From positions 2,480,001 through 2,544,000 of the forward strand of contig NZ_CP119862.1 in assembly GCF_029338175.1 (NCBI RefSeq): a stretch of DNA of 64,000 nt. The letters are read 5' to 3'. The DNA is from Citrobacter enshiensis (GTDB lineage Bacteria; Pseudomonadota; Gammaproteobacteria; Enterobacterales; Enterobacteriaceae). The translations under genes were made by a program, and so were the position numbers. Numbering within the stretch: the first letter of the stretch is position 1; each line of letters opens with the position of its first letter. Below are positions 9,100-18,373 of the stretch, in pieces. Under the pieces are notes generated by a model, which saw nothing but the letters and a program-made list of their open reading frames with translations, was not told the DNA's origin and made no database searches.

Positions 9100-10078
9100 G
9101 CGTTGTCTCCAGTTGCGGATACCAGCAGGCAGATTGCTGCGTCGTGTCGCCTGTGCGGCGCATCGGCGGGATAACATCACACTGCCGTCCGGCGGCGAAA
9201 CAGCGCTCGCGGAAGGCGCATCCGGTAGGTAAATGGGTGAGATTCGGGACGGTGCCGGGGATCGCGGGCAGCGGTTGTCGAGGCTGGCCGTGTTCCGGGG
9301 CGCATTTCAACAAACCGATAGAGTAAGGATGCGTGGGATGGCGAATCACGTTTTCCGTCGGGCCGCTTTCGATAACGCTGCCGGCATACATGACATACAG
9401 CCTGTCACACAGCTGCGACACCACCGCCATATCATGGCTGATAAACAGCACGGCTGTCCCGCTGGCGCGCGCTTTATGTTTGAGTAAGCGCAACACCTGA
9501 AGTTGTACCGTAACATCCAGTGCGGTTGTGGGTTCATCGGCAATGATCAGATCCGGCTCGCAGGAGAAGGCCAGCGCGATCATCACACGCTGGCGCATAC
9601 CGCCGGAAAGCTCAAACGGAAATCGCGACATCACCTGAGCGGCGTCCGGGATTTGCATCTCTTCCAGCAGAGCGATAGCTTTCTGCCGCGCATCGTAACG
9701 GCGCATTGGCTGGTGGTGGCGGATCACTTCCACCATCTGTTGCCCAATGCGTCGGGTCGGGTTCAGCGCGGTCATCGGCTCCTGGAAAATCATCGCCACC
9801 CGCGCACCACGCCACTGGCGCATCTGTTTTTCACTGGCGTTCAGAACATCTTCACCCAGTAATGAGACGCGTCCCTGATGAATGCGATAACTGCCTTCCG
9901 GCAGCAAACGCATCGCCAGCATCGCCGTCACCGACTTACCGGAGCCCGACTCGCCAACCACGCCAACAATTTCGCCACGCTGAATATGCAACGACACCCG
10001 GTTCAGGGCATGAACCTCGCTGTTGTAGCCCGGAAAACTCAAATGCAGACCTTCAATTTCCAGTACGGGTTGCGTCAT
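9092..10078 (-). CDS. ddpD: D-Ala-D-Ala dipeptide ABC transporter ATP-binding protein DdpD
   Basis: A 328-residue ATPase with Walker [10 protein letters not shown], signature [12 protein letters not shown] and Walker [13 protein letters not shown], followed by the oligopeptide ABC C-terminal domain with [14 protein letters not shown]. It is the partner of DdpF at the cytoplasmic face of the DdpBC permease. It overlaps ddpC by 4 nt and ddpF by 8 nt, so translation is coupled. Gene order and length match E. coli ddpD. Confidence 0.92.
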   Translation of the reverse strand: MTQPVLEIEGLHLSFPGYNSEVHALNRVSLHIQRGEIVGVVGESGSGKSVTAMLAMRLLPEGSYRIHQGRVSLLGEDVLNASEKQMRQWRGARVAMIFQEPMTALNPTRRIGQQMVEVIRHHQPMRRYDARQKAIALLEEMQIPDAAQVMSRFPFELSGGMRQRVMIALAFSCEPDLIIADEPTTALDVTVQLQVLRLLKHKARASGTAVLFISHDMAVVSQLCDRLYVMYAGSVIESGPTENVIRHPTHPYSIGLLKCAPEHGQPRQPLPAIPGTVPNLTHLPTGCAFRERCFAAGRQCDVIPPMRRTGDTTQQSACWYPQLETTHV

Positions 10079-10971
10079 GACTGTTTTCCTCCGGCTTTGG
10101 GGTCCAGCAGATCGCGAATACCGTCGCCAAACAGATTAAATCCCACGGCGGTGATGAGGATCGCCGCGCCGGGGAAGGCGCAATACCACCACTGGTCGAG
10201 AACATAATTACGGCCAATCGCCACCATCGCGCCCCATTCTGCGCTCGGCTGTTGTGCGCCGAGGCCAATAAAGCCCAGCGTCGCGGCCATCAGGATCGCG
10301 CTGCCGATATCCAGCGAGGCCTGAACAATCAGCGGCGGCAGCGAATTGCGCAAAATATGCCAGCTGATCAAATGCCAGCGTGATGCGCCATAGGTCCGTG
10401 CCGCCTGCACATAGGCGTACTGACGGACAACCAGCGTTTGTCCGCGCGCGAGGCGCACATAAAACGGGATACGGACAATAGCGATCGCCATCATGGCGTT
10501 AAACAGACTGGGGCCGAGAGCCGCCGCCAGCGCCATGGTGAGCACCAGCGAGGGAATCGACAACATAATGTCCATCATGCGCATGATGACGGCATCGGCA
10601 CGCCCCCCCATCACGCCCGATAAACAGCCGAGCAGCGAACCAATGCCGCCCGCAATACCGACCACCACCAGACCGGCAACGATAGATTGCTTGCTGCCCA
10701 CCAGGACGCGGCTGAACAGATCGCGTCCGACTTCATCGGTGCCAAACCAGTGGCTGGCAGAAGGCGGCAGCAGGCGGGCGGTTAAATCGATGGCGTTCGG
10801 GTTATAGGGCGTGACCCACGGCGAAAACACCATCAACAGCAGCATCAGAACAATAATGACGCCGCCAATCAGCGTCAGCGGACTGCCTTTGATAAGCCAC
10901 CATAGCTTCGCCCAGTCGATGCGACGGCGGGTAGTTTGCGGTGGCGTCTGCGTTTCCTCGGTTAACATCAT
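10075..10971 (-). CDS. ddpC: D-Ala-D-Ala dipeptide ABC transporter permease DdpC
   Basis: A 298-residue inner-membrane permease with an N-terminal membrane anchor (LTLIGGVIIVLMLLLMVF), the DppC-type segment GTDEVGRDLFSRVLVGSKQS, and the binding-protein-dependent transport loop YVQAARTYGASRWHLISWHI that contacts the ATPases. There are two consecutive ATGs; the first gives a 4-nt overlap with ddpB. It forms the membrane channel with DdpB. Confidence 0.92.
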   Translation of the reverse strand: MMLTEETQTPPQTTRRRIDWAKLWWLIKGSPLTLIGGVIIVLMLLLMVFSPWVTPYNPNAIDLTARLLPPSASHWFGTDEVGRDLFSRVLVGSKQSIVAGLVVVGIAGGIGSLLGCLSGVMGGRADAVIMRMMDIMLSIPSLVLTMALAAALGPSLFNAMMAIAIVRIPFYVRLARGQTLVVRQYAYVQAARTYGASRWHLISWHILRNSLPPLIVQASLDIGSAILMAATLGFIGLGAQQPSAEWGAMVAIGRNYVLDQWWYCAFPGAAILITAVGFNLFGDGIRDLLDPKAGGKQS

Positions 10972-11990
10972 TCAGCACCTCCGCGACCAATACGGGGATC
11001 GATCCACAGGTAGAGTAAATCCACGAGCAGATTCACCAGCACGTAAGCAAAAGAGACCACCACGGCAAAGCCCATGACGGCGGGGAAGTCGAGCGCCTGA
11101 ATTGAGGTCACGACCCATGCGCCCATCCCCGGCCAGGCAAACACCGTTTCGGTGAGTACCGCGCCATAGAGCAAATCGCCTAACGCCAGTCCCAGAACGG
11201 TAATGGACGGGATCAACGCGTTAGGCAGCGCATAACACAACACGATGTACCAGCCTGGCAGACCGCTGGCGCGCGCGGTACGAATATAATCCTCGCTCAG
11301 TTGTTCCAGCATCGCGGAGCGAATTTGACGCGCCACAATGCCCAGATGCACAAAAGCGAGGGTCAGTGCGGGTAAGATCAGGTGCTGTAGTGCATTGAAA
11401 AAGACCTCGCCATTGCCTTCCAGCAGGGCATCGATCAGATAAAAACCGGTGACGTGATTCGGCGGGTCCAGCCAGTCGTCGAGCCGTCCGCCGCCAGGCA
11501 GAATTTGTAGATGACCGTAAAACAGCACAATCACGCCAAGCCCCAGCCAGAACGCCGGGGTTGAAATACCGGTAATGGCCATCAGACGCACCAGATGATC
11601 CAGCCAACGGTTGCGCCATACGGCGGATAAAATGCCCAGAGGAATGCCGATAACCAACGCCAGCAGCAGCGAGCAAAACGCCAGTTCCAGCGTCGCGGGG
11701 AAGAAGACGCGCAGTTCGTCCATCACCGGGCGTCCGGTACGAATCGAGGTGCCCAGATCGCCATGAAAGAGATCGCTCACATAGCGAAAGAACTGGATAT
11801 ACAGCGGCTGGTTAAGCCCTAACTGCTGGCGAATATTCTCCACAATCTCGTCGCTGGCGCGATCGCCTGCCAGCAAGCGCGCAGGGTCGCCAGGAATCAG
11901 ATGTGAAATAATAAAGGTAATCACGCAAACCCCAGCGACTACCAGGACGAGTCCCCAGCATCGCTGACGTAAAATGGACCAGAAAGTCAT
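10968..11990 (-). CDS. ddpB: D-Ala-D-Ala dipeptide ABC transporter permease DdpB
   Basis: A 340-residue permease of the DppB type with six predicted membrane segments. It has the early family segment IPGDPARLLAGDRASDE, and the ATPase-contact loop DYIRTARASGLPGWYIVLCY lies before the last two helices. It follows ddpA after 44 nt and overlaps ddpC by 4 nt. Position, length and order match E. coli ddpB. Confidence 0.92.
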   Translation of the reverse strand: MTFWSILRQRCWGLVLVVAGVCVITFIISHLIPGDPARLLAGDRASDEIVENIRQQLGLNQPLYIQFFRYVSDLFHGDLGTSIRTGRPVMDELRVFFPATLELAFCSLLLALVIGIPLGILSAVWRNRWLDHLVRLMAITGISTPAFWLGLGVIVLFYGHLQILPGGGRLDDWLDPPNHVTGFYLIDALLEGNGEVFFNALQHLILPALTLAFVHLGIVARQIRSAMLEQLSEDYIRTARASGLPGWYIVLCYALPNALIPSITVLGLALGDLLYGAVLTETVFAWPGMGAWVVTSIQALDFPAVMGFAVVVSFAYVLVNLLVDLLYLWIDPRIGRGGAE

Positions 11991-12034
11991 TGGCTTCCCC
12001 TTGCGGAGCCAGTACGGCTCCGCATCAACGTGGC

Positions 12035-13594
12035 TTATTTGCTCATGGTGGAAATATTGAATACCTGCTCCAGCATCGGGTTGAATACAAAGCCTTTGAC
12101 CTCTTTGTTCATCGCCAACTGGTAGTTTTTCTGGAACAGATAAACGTAAGCGGCCTCGTCAATCACGATGGTTTGCGCCTGTTGGTAATCCTTCGTCCTC
12201 GCCATCTGGTCGGTGGTGGCCAGCGCGCTATGCAGCAGTTTGTCGACGTCGGCGTTTTCATAGAATGAGCGGTTGCCCGGCAATCCTTTCTTATCGGACT
12301 CAAACCAGTAGTTCATGAACATATAGGGGTCGGCGAAATCCGGGCTCCAGTTACCAATAGCGATGTCATAATCACCTTTGCCGACGCGGTCGCGCATGGT
12401 GGCATTCGCCAGTTTTTCCAGTTTCACAGTGATGCCAAGCTTACTGAGGCTGGCCTGGGTCGCGAGGGCGATCGGTTCCCAGTTCGGATCGTTATCCGAA
12501 TAGAGGAAGCTGAGGGTCTTCGGTTTGGCGGCAACGTTCTCCCACGCGGCTTTGGCTTTTGCCTCGTCTGTACTGTATTGCATCGCATTGGCATCATAGC
12601 CCCACATGCCTTCCGGAATCGGCCCACGCATCTGCTTGCCGTTGCCGCTCAGAATGCCGTTCACCATGCCCGGATAGTCTGTTGACCAGGAGATAGCGCG
12701 GCGTAAATCAACCTGATTCAACGGCGCTTTACTGTTGTTGAGATAGAGATACGTCACCCGCAATGACGGATACTCGGCCACCGTCACGTTGCCTTCCTGT
12801 TTTAACGCGGTGAGCTGATCAACCGGTAAGGCATCCGCGATATCGATGTCCCCGCGCGACAGTTGCAGGCGACGGGAGGCGCTCTCGCCAATGATTTTCA
12901 CCGATACGCGTTTAAACGCTGGTTTCGCGCCAGCGTAATGGGGGTTTGGCACCAGGATCAATTGCTGGCCTTTCTGCCAGCTTTTCAGCATAAAGGGTCC
13001 GGAACCCGCCGTGTTCTGCGCCAGAAAACCGCGCGCATCGTCCGCCGCATGCTCTTTCAACACCGCCGGGTTGATGATGGAGGCGCCATCGTTAGCCAGC
13101 GTATACAGGAACGGCGCAAAGGGCTGAGTCAGCGTAAATTTCACCGTATGATCGTCAAGCGCTTCCACTTTCAAATCTTTCGGGAAGGCTTCCGCTGGCC
13201 CCTGACCAATCTTCAACAGACGCTCAAACGAGAGCTTCACCGCCTCGGCGGTCACCGGTGTACCATCCGCAAATTTGGCCTCGTTATTGAGCGTGAAGGT
13301 CCACTCTTTTTGATCGTCAGAAGCTTTCCAGCCGCTCGCCAGATCGCCTTCCACCTCCGTAGAGCCTTTGCCGCCCTCCGTTTTGTACTGCACCAGGCGC
13401 TGATATGAGGGATAGGTCACCGTCCAGTCGTTGTTGTCGATGGTGACCGCCGGGTCGAGGGTTTGCGGATCGGCCGCTTTGCCGATCACCAGCATATCTT
13501 TGGGGACGGCGGCATAACCTGGCAACGCCATTGCCAGAGCTGCGGCGATCAATGCAAGGCGAAACAGCGAGGCTAATGTGATTGTTGTATTCAT
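12035..13594 (-). CDS. ddpA: D-Ala-D-Ala dipeptide-binding periplasmic protein DdpA
   Basis: A 519-residue extracytoplasmic solute-binding protein (SBP family 5). It has a signal peptide (hydrophobic core LFRLALIAAALAMALPGYA, cleavage near AAVPKDM) and the family signature region GSGPFMLKSWQKGQQLILVPN. It collects D-Ala-D-Ala in the periplasm for DdpBCDF. It lies 15 nt after ddpX. Homology to E. coli DdpA (about 516 residues) is clear over the full length. Confidence 0.92.
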   Translation of the reverse strand: MNTTITLASLFRLALIAAALAMALPGYAAVPKDMLVIGKAADPQTLDPAVTIDNNDWTVTYPSYQRLVQYKTEGGKGSTEVEGDLASGWKASDDQKEWTFTLNNEAKFADGTPVTAEAVKLSFERLLKIGQGPAEAFPKDLKVEALDDHTVKFTLTQPFAPFLYTLANDGASIINPAVLKEHAADDARGFLAQNTAGSGPFMLKSWQKGQQLILVPNPHYAGAKPAFKRVSVKIIGESASRRLQLSRGDIDIADALPVDQLTALKQEGNVTVAEYPSLRVTYLYLNNSKAPLNQVDLRRAISWSTDYPGMVNGILSGNGKQMRGPIPEGMWGYDANAMQYSTDEAKAKAAWENVAAKPKTLSFLYSDNDPNWEPIALATQASLSKLGITVKLEKLANATMRDRVGKGDYDIAIGNWSPDFADPYMFMNYWFESDKKGLPGNRSFYENADVDKLLHSALATTDQMARTKDYQQAQTIVIDEAAYVYLFQKNYQLAMNKEVKGFVFNPMLEQVFNISTMSK

Positions 13595-13609
13595 GACCTT
13601 GCTCCAGAA

Positions 13610-14191
13610 TTAAAGTGTGTGTTGTGTTGTCGTGGGTGAAAAACAGGCAATGCAGTCGTCGAGTAAGGGGTATTTCGCGGCGGCGGGTAACTCGAAATGC
13701 CACCATTCGCTGCCGATCCCGACAAAACCGCCACCGAACATAATCGCGTTCAGCAGCAGGCGATTTCGCTGTGCCTGCGGCGGCACCGACGGGTGATACG
13801 CATGAGAACGGTCGTGCATTTCGTCAAAACCCGCGCCCATATCCAGCACCTGACCGTTTGCGTCCTTTAGCGTGACGTCGATAGCGGTGCCGCGGCTGTG
13901 ATTCGACCCAATCGCCACATCAACCACATACTGCGGGTCAGGGCAGACCTCCCACAGAATAGATTGCGCTTGCTGAGGGCGATAAGCGTCGTACACCACC
14001 AGAGACAAGCCCGCCAGTTGCGCAATGCTGATGCTTTTTGCCAGCGCAGCAACGGCGTCTTTGTGTAACAGGCAACGCGCTTCCCGATAAATGGGCGCGC
14101 CGGTGAGGTTATCGGCCGTGGCGTATTTGAGATCGATATGCAGTGACGGGAAGATCGCCGCTACATCGCGCAGTACGGGGTTTTCTGACAT
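13610..14191 (-). CDS. ddpX: D-alanyl-D-alanine dipeptidase DdpX (VanX type)
   Basis: A 193-residue zinc dipeptidase that hydrolyses D-Ala-D-Ala to D-alanine. The VanX/M15 metal and catalytic motifs are visible: SNHSRGTAIDVTL (His and Asp zinc ligands, about residues 96-108) and the C-terminal SEWWHFELP with the catalytic Glu and third zinc His. No signal peptide is seen, so it acts in the cytoplasm after import. It lies between the RpiR-type gene (14 nt upstream) and ddpA (15 nt downstream) in one operon. Confidence 0.94.
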   Translation of the reverse strand: MSENPVLRDVAAIFPSLHIDLKYATADNLTGAPIYREARCLLHKDAVAALAKSISIAQLAGLSLVVYDAYRPQQAQSILWEVCPDPQYVVDVAIGSNHSRGTAIDVTLKDANGQVLDMGAGFDEMHDRSHAYHPSVPPQAQRNRLLLNAIMFGGGFVGIGSEWWHFELPAAAKYPLLDDCIACFSPTTTQHTL

Positions 14192-14205
14192 AGCACAGTT
14201 CCTGT

Positions 14206-15072
14206 TTATTGTTCGAATTGACCAAATTCTTGTTGTAATTGACGGTTGGTGTGTAAGCGTTCGGCGAGGGTATCGCCCAACTGCTCAACCACGCTGGAGA
14301 GTAATAAGTTGAACAGACAGCTGACGGGCGCCAGGGAATCCCAGAAATGCCCGGTATCGGTTTTTACCTGTAATAAATCAATGGAATAGTCTCTTGCCCA
14401 CGGACACCAGACATCGGTGACCAGCGCCAGCGGAATGTGCCGTTCACTGGCCACGCGACAGTAGTGCCGTGCGGTGGCGGAGTAAGCGCGGGTGTCGGTG
14501 ATCACCACATAGGGCTGCGTAAACCCTGAATTCAGCGATTCAACCCAGCTCCCTGATAACCCTTCGGAATAACTCACTTTAGGGCGCAGATATTCCAGAT
14601 GGCTAAAAAAAGCGTTAGCGATCCCGCGAGTCGACTGGATCCCCAGAATGTAGACGGCTTCTGCGTGAGCCAGTTGCTGTGCAATCCGTAAAAACGTTTC
14701 ACTTTGCGCCAGTTGATAGACATGGCTAATGGCGTCAACTTCCAGCGATAACGACTGCTGCGCGCGGTCCGGCAACCGCTGTTGTTGCTGCCACGATCCC
14801 AGACGCTCGTTCATTCCCCAGGGCTGATAGGGGATAGAGGGGAGTTCGCGCAGACTCGCTTTGGCATCCTCAAGATTGCGAAAACCGAGTTTACGCAAAT
14901 AGCGTCCCACCGTGATCCCGCTGGTGCCAGTCGCTTTGGCGATGCCGTCTGCCGTTTCAAAGGGGATCTGCGCCGCATGGGTCAACAACCAGCCTGCAAC
15001 ACGCTTTTCGCTTGGCGTTTGCTGACTGAATGTGCGTTCAATACGGGCAAATAACTCAGGTTTCACTGTCAT
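14206..15072 (-). CDS. MurR/RpiR-family transcriptional regulator heading the ddp operon
   Basis: A 288-residue RpiR-type regulator. It has an N-terminal helix-turn-helix (residues about 1-77, with SEKRVAGWLLTHA and GTSGITVGRYLRKLGFRNLE) and a C-terminal SIS sugar-isomerase-like domain (YILGIQSTRGIANAFFSHLE to about residue 270). RpiR proteins sense phosphosugars such as MurNAc-6-P. Here the gene is the promoter-proximal member of the ddp operon, ending 14 nt before ddpX, an arrangement I do not recall for K-12 where ddpX is first. It may sense a cell-wall metabolite; the ligand is unknown. The protein lacks the VDALNG-type catalytic residues expected of an enzyme, so a regulatory role is preferred. 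Confidence 0.85.
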   Translation of the reverse strand: MTVKPELFARIERTFSQQTPSEKRVAGWLLTHAAQIPFETADGIAKATGTSGITVGRYLRKLGFRNLEDAKASLRELPSIPYQPWGMNERLGSWQQQQRLPDRAQQSLSLEVDAISHVYQLAQSETFLRIAQQLAHAEAVYILGIQSTRGIANAFFSHLEYLRPKVSYSEGLSGSWVESLNSGFTQPYVVITDTRAYSATARHYCRVASERHIPLALVTDVWCPWARDYSIDLLQVKTDTGHFWDSLAPVSCLFNLLLSSVVEQLGDTLAERLHTNRQLQQEFGQFEQ

Positions 15073-15129
15073 TACCGTCTCGCTGTTAAGTCGCTGTCAG
15101 ATGCCGCGTTGCTGTTATCTGATTAACAA

Positions 15130-15145
15130 TGCAGGACGCGTGCCA
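15130..15145 (-). promoter_or_regulatory. probable sigma-54 promoter of the rpiR-ddp operon
   Basis: Read on the minus strand it is TGGCAC, 5 nt, CTGCA, one base off the consensus TGGCAC-N5-TTGCA and with the invariant GG and GC in the right register. It starts about 73 nt upstream of the RpiR-type ATG. The E. coli ddp operon is known to be nitrogen (NtrC/RpoN) controlled, which supports the call. Confidence 0.65.
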
Positions 15146-15229
15146 TACCCTCGACCGCCGTCCCGACGCCCCTTTTGTTAAATCTCGGTAATTTTTAATT
15201 AACTAATGATCAACATTTGTGCAGCGTAG

Positions 15230-15245
15230 TTCACTTTTGGTGCAA
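15230..15245. promoter_or_regulatory. possible NtrC (NRI) enhancer site
   Basis: TTCACTTTTGGTGCAA resembles the NtrC palindrome, with a GTGCA half and an imperfect partner half. It is about 85 to 115 nt upstream of the sigma-54 promoter, a usual enhancer distance. A second GTGCA half lies close by at 15219-15223. Confidence 0.4.
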
Positions 15246-15476
15246 CGGCTGTAGAGGCGGGGGCGGAATATGTTGAATTCGTAGACACGATCACAAAGCG
15301 CAGGGGGTTTTAATGTCTGATACATAAAAATCAGCCGCCGGAAATATCAATAATAGCCATAACAACCGCCAGCGACTTTATTCCTGAAATGTCTGGGGTA
15401 TTATTTCTTCCGTCCTACATTAACGGTTTAAAGCGCGTGTGTAGATATTAATTATTGTGTTTATGGAGTCACAAAA

Positions 15477-15806
15477 ATGAATAAGTTCTCCCTTTCTACA
15501 GCAGGTATTTTGGTGGCGGCGCTGTTGACCAGTGTAAGCGTAAGTGCAGCAACGGATAACGCCAAAACTGAAGTCACACCCAAAGGTATGAGCTGTCAGG
15601 AGTTCGTTGATCTGAATCCGCAAACCATGGCGCCGGTAGCTTTCTGGGTGCTTAATGAAGATGAAGATTTCAAAGGCGGTGACTTTGTTAGCTTCGACGA
15701 AACCGTGACCACAGCGGTTCCGTTAACCGTTGAAATTTGCAAAAAACATCCTCAGAGTGAATTAAGTAAAATTAAAGACGAAATCAAAAAAGAATTATCT
15801 AAATAA
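15477..15806 (+). CDS. HdeB-like periplasmic acid-stress chaperone
   Basis: A 109-residue protein with a signal peptide (MNKFSLSTAGILVAALLTSV, cleavage near VSA-AT). The mature part carries GMSCQEFVDLNPQTMAPVAF and ICKKHPQSEL, matching HdeB in the two disulfide cysteines and the surrounding text. HdeA and HdeB bind unfolding proteins in the acidified periplasm. It stands alone with no hdeA beside it and ends with its own terminator. The lysine-rich tail KIKDEIKKELSK differs from E. coli HdeB. Homology is clear; whether it has the same pH optimum is unknown. Confidence 0.82.
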   Translation: MNKFSLSTAGILVAALLTSVSVSAATDNAKTEVTPKGMSCQEFVDLNPQTMAPVAFWVLNEDEDFKGGDFVSFDETVTTAVPLTVEICKKHPQSELSKIKDEIKKELSK

Positions 15807-15820
15807 GTTTTAGCGTTATT

Positions 15821-15846
15821 AAAACCCGGCCAAAGTGCTGGGTTTT
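15821..15846 (+). terminator. rho-independent terminator of the hdeB-like gene
   Basis: Arms AAAACCCGGC and GCTGGGTTTT pair with one wobble or mismatch around a short loop and are followed by GTTATTT. It lies 15 nt after the stop codon. Confidence 0.75.
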
Positions 15847-15853
15847 GTTATTT

Positions 15854-15866
15854 GTGACATTGTCAC
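15854..15866. repeat. palindrome GTGAC-N3-GTCAC, copy 1 of 4
   Basis: GTGACATTGTCAC, just after the terminator of the hdeB-like gene and 108 nt before the chemoreceptor start. Confidence 0.6.
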
Positions 15867-15973
15867 CTTCAAGTCATTAAGCGATCACCATGCTTTATCA
15901 CCCAACCGCCATAAAGATATAAATTTGCGTGCCGATACTGGTTAAACGTTCGCCTTTTGCATAAGGAGTTTGT

Positions 15974-17920
15974 ATGGCCTGGTATCCCTCACGTATTTCT
16001 ACCCGTTTAACCCTCGGCGGCATTTTGCTGTTGGTCGTCACCACGCTGGTCATCGTGGCGATTATGCTGTGGCGCGGTCAGCCACGGGTTATCGAGATCA
16101 ATTCCGCCCTTATTGAGGAGACGGGACAAGGTCTGACCCGGCATCTTAGTACTGTCTTATCACGTATTGAAGGGGAAACCGTCACCCTCGCGCGGATGGC
16201 CGAAGTGCTTCCCAATGATGAGGCGCTTTATCGCAGTGTGGTTCCCCATCTGATTGGCGAGCAGAATAATGCAATGATTACCGGCGGCGGGATCTGGCCA
16301 GAACCGGATGCCTTTACGCAGGGCGTAGAACGTCGAAGTTTTTTCTGGTCGCGTAACGCCGAAGGAAAGCTGATATTTTCAGATGACTACAACGTGCCTG
16401 GCGGCAACGGTTACCACAGCGAAACCTGGTATCAGCAGGCGAAAGGGCATTCTCAGGATAGCTGTCTTTGGTCTGATGTTTATCGTGATGCGATCTCCGG
16501 TGTCAACATGGTGACCTGTAGCATTCCGTATCGTCACGCAGGTGCGTTTGCTGGCGTCGCCACTACCGATATCCGTCTGGATAATGTCGCGACGTTTATG
16601 CAGCAACAGGGTAATAGCACTGGCGGCTACGCCTTTGTGGTGGATAAGCAGGGGCAAATTCTCTATTTCCCGCAGGCTGACCCGGCAAAATACAAGACGT
16701 TCAGCGATCTGCTCAGCACGTCTGACTGGCTGACGCCTGTGGCAGAGAGCCTGAAATCACTACGCGGCAGCGCTGAGATGACATCCATGGCGCTCGAACA
16801 TGACAACATCCTTAACGCACCTTCACGGGTTATGCTGTTCCCGATGCCGGACACCGGTTGGGTGGTCGGTCTGGTCACACCGCAAGAGCGCATTGTCGGC
16901 CTGGCGAAAGTGATGATGCAGGATGTTCTTGAAGTCCTGATCCCGATTATGACGCTGTTGCTGGTGGGTGCATGGCTGGTGGTGCGCAGGCTTATCTCCC
17001 GGCTGGATGACACACGCCGCGCCCTGGATGATATTGCGCAGGGGGAAGGCGATCTCACCCGACGTCTGGATGTGCGCGGGAAAGATGAAATTTCTGATAT
17101 CGCCCAGGCATTCAACCTTTTCGTCGACAAAATAGCTGCCATTTTGATCAACGTGCGTAGCAGTAGCGTCGTTGTTGCCAGCAACGCCGTCAGTCTGGCA
17201 GACAGCAATACGGAGTTATCCACGCGCGTGACGCAGCAAGCGGCAGCCCTTGAGGAGAGTGCGGCGGCCATGGAACAGTTAAATGCGACCGTGCATCAAA
17301 ATTCAGGCAACACACAGTTAGCGGACGAGTTATCCGAAAGCACCGCGCAAACCGCGAACCGCTGCGGCGATGTGATGCAGGGGGTGATTTCGACCATGGA
17401 TAACGTCAGCGCGTCATCCGGGCGGATGGTAGAGATTGTGGCGGTGATCGACAGCATTGCATTCCAGACGAATATCCTGGCGCTCAATGCGGCGGTTGAG
17501 GCCGCACGGGCCGGTGATGCCGGGCGGGGATTTGCGGTTGTCGCCTCAGAAGTGCGTACACTGGCGCAGCGTAGCGCCACTGCCGCGCAAGAGATCAAAA
17601 CCTTAATTGATGGATCGGTCTCGCATGTGAATACCGGAAGTCAGCAAATTCATCATGCGGGTGACCGACTGGAAGAACTGGTCAGCAATGTACGGCAGGT
17701 AAGACAGTTGATGGGGGAGATCCGTGTTGCGGGGGAAGAACAGCGTAAAGGGGTTTCTGAAGTGACGCTGGCCGTCACCGAAATGGACAGTACCGTTCAG
17801 CAGAACGCCTCGCTTATTGACGATGCGGCGACGCGTACCCAGGTGCTGAAGGAAGAGGCGGAGCAGCTGGCACTGCTGGTTTCTTCGTTCAGACTGCCGG
17901 AACCTGTCACGGCCAGTTAA
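15974..17920 (+). CDS. Methyl-accepting chemotaxis protein with dCache sensor
   Basis: A 648-residue chemoreceptor. TM1 is at about 13-33 ([20 protein letters not shown]). A large periplasmic region (about 35-315) with [20 protein letters not shown] and [16 protein letters not shown] is a dCache_1 sensor, as in amino-acid receptors. TM2 is at about 318-338, then HAMP ([20 protein letters not shown]), and a signalling domain with the conserved hairpin tip [20 protein letters not shown]. It ends PEPVTAS without the NWETF CheR/CheB pentapeptide of Tsr and Tar, so it probably needs high-abundance receptors for adaptation. The ligand is unknown; it stands alone with AAGGAG before the ATG. Confidence 0.92.
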   Translation: MAWYPSRISTRLTLGGILLLVVTTLVIVAIMLWRGQPRVIEINSALIEETGQGLTRHLSTVLSRIEGETVTLARMAEVLPNDEALYRSVVPHLIGEQNNAMITGGGIWPEPDAFTQGVERRSFFWSRNAEGKLIFSDDYNVPGGNGYHSETWYQQAKGHSQDSCLWSDVYRDAISGVNMVTCSIPYRHAGAFAGVATTDIRLDNVATFMQQQGNSTGGYAFVVDKQGQILYFPQADPAKYKTFSDLLSTSDWLTPVAESLKSLRGSAEMTSMALEHDNILNAPSRVMLFPMPDTGWVVGLVTPQERIVGLAKVMMQDVLEVLIPIMTLLLVGAWLVVRRLISRLDDTRRALDDIAQGEGDLTRRLDVRGKDEISDIAQAFNLFVDKIAAILINVRSSSVVVASNAVSLADSNTELSTRVTQQAAALEESAAAMEQLNATVHQNSGNTQLADELSESTAQTANRCGDVMQGVISTMDNVSASSGRMVEIVAVIDSIAFQTNILALNAAVEAARAGDAGRGFAVVASEVRTLAQRSATAAQEIKTLIDGSVSHVNTGSQQIHHAGDRLEELVSNVRQVRQLMGEIRVAGEEQRKGVSEVTLAVTEMDSTVQQNASLIDDAATRTQVLKEEAEQLALLVSSFRLPEPVTAS

Positions 17921-17927
17921 CTCCAAT

Positions 17928-17961
17928 ATTAAGTGCATTAAACTGCATTAGTGCACTTAAT
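17928..17961. promoter_or_regulatory. inverted repeat, probable HipB-type operator
   Basis: ATTAAGTGCA and its exact complement TGCACTTAAT are separated by 14 nt, just upstream of the hipB-like promoter. A further AAGTGCAATTAA occurs at about 18028. HipB-family antitoxins bind several such palindromes to autoregulate. The assignment is inferred from position and symmetry. Confidence 0.55.
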
Positions 17962-17987
17962 TCTTTTATTTTGGGTGTTGTGCTGGT

Positions 17988-18016
17988 TTGCGCACATTCA
18001 TAATTAACTCTATAAT
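17988..18016 (+). promoter_or_regulatory. sigma-70 promoter of the hipBA-like operon
   Basis: TTGCGC at 17988-17993, a 17-nt spacer, and a perfect TATAAT at 18011-18016. Transcription would start near 18023, so the GTG at 18020 cannot be the usual translation start. Confidence 0.65.
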
Positions 18017-18058
18017 ATTGTGGATAAAGTGCAATTAAGCGAGATAAGCCACCCTATT

Positions 18059-18373
18059 ATGGATTTAATGCTCAGAACGCCCGTTGAGATCGTCAAACTT
18101 CTCTGCGAACGATTACGCAAAGAACGCCTGTCAAAACAGATGACCCAGGCGGAGGTCGCCGCACGCGCAGGAATTGGCGTGAATACCGTGTCGAATCTCG
18201 AGGCCGGACGAAATGTGGGCTTTGAGGGGCTGGTCAGAGTAGCCGTGGTGCTGGGTTTAGGGGATGAACTGGAAAACCTGTTCAAACCGAAAATTGTGAG
18301 CCTCGATGACATGGTGCGCTACGAGGAGAGTTCAGCACGTCAGCGCGTGAGAAGGAAAAATGACGATGCCTGA
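18059..18373 (+). CDS. HipB-like antitoxin, Xre-family helix-turn-helix protein
   Basis: A 104-residue DNA-binding protein (from ATG 18059; ATG 18068 is equally possible). The Xre/Cro helix-turn-helix reads LRKERLSKQMTQAEVAARAG and then GVNTVSNLEAGRNVGFEGLV. It overlaps the hipA-like gene by 14 nt. Antitoxins of this family bind the operator and hold the kinase in an inactive complex. A GTG start at 18020 is rejected because a perfect -10 element lies just before it. It is a relative, not an orthologue, of E. coli HipB. Confidence 0.85.
   Translation: MDLMLRTPVEIVKLLCERLRKERLSKQMTQAEVAARAGIGVNTVSNLEAGRNVGFEGLVRVAVVLGLGDELENLFKPKIVSLDDMVRYEESSARQRVRRKNDDA

Larger units (their letters stand above)
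15073..15476. other. 404-nt divergent intergenic region, rpiR-like gene / hdeB-like gene
   Basis: No reading frame is convincing. The left half carries the sigma-54 promoter and NtrC-like site listed separately. The right half is AT-rich upstream of the HdeB-like gene and shows a GGAGTC ribosome-binding site at its end. I see no repeat or RNA gene here. Confidence 0.6.

Noticed and set aside
18020..18058. GTG start for the HipB-like protein
   Set aside because: A perfect TATAAT ends 4 nt before it, so the transcript would begin at or after this codon.
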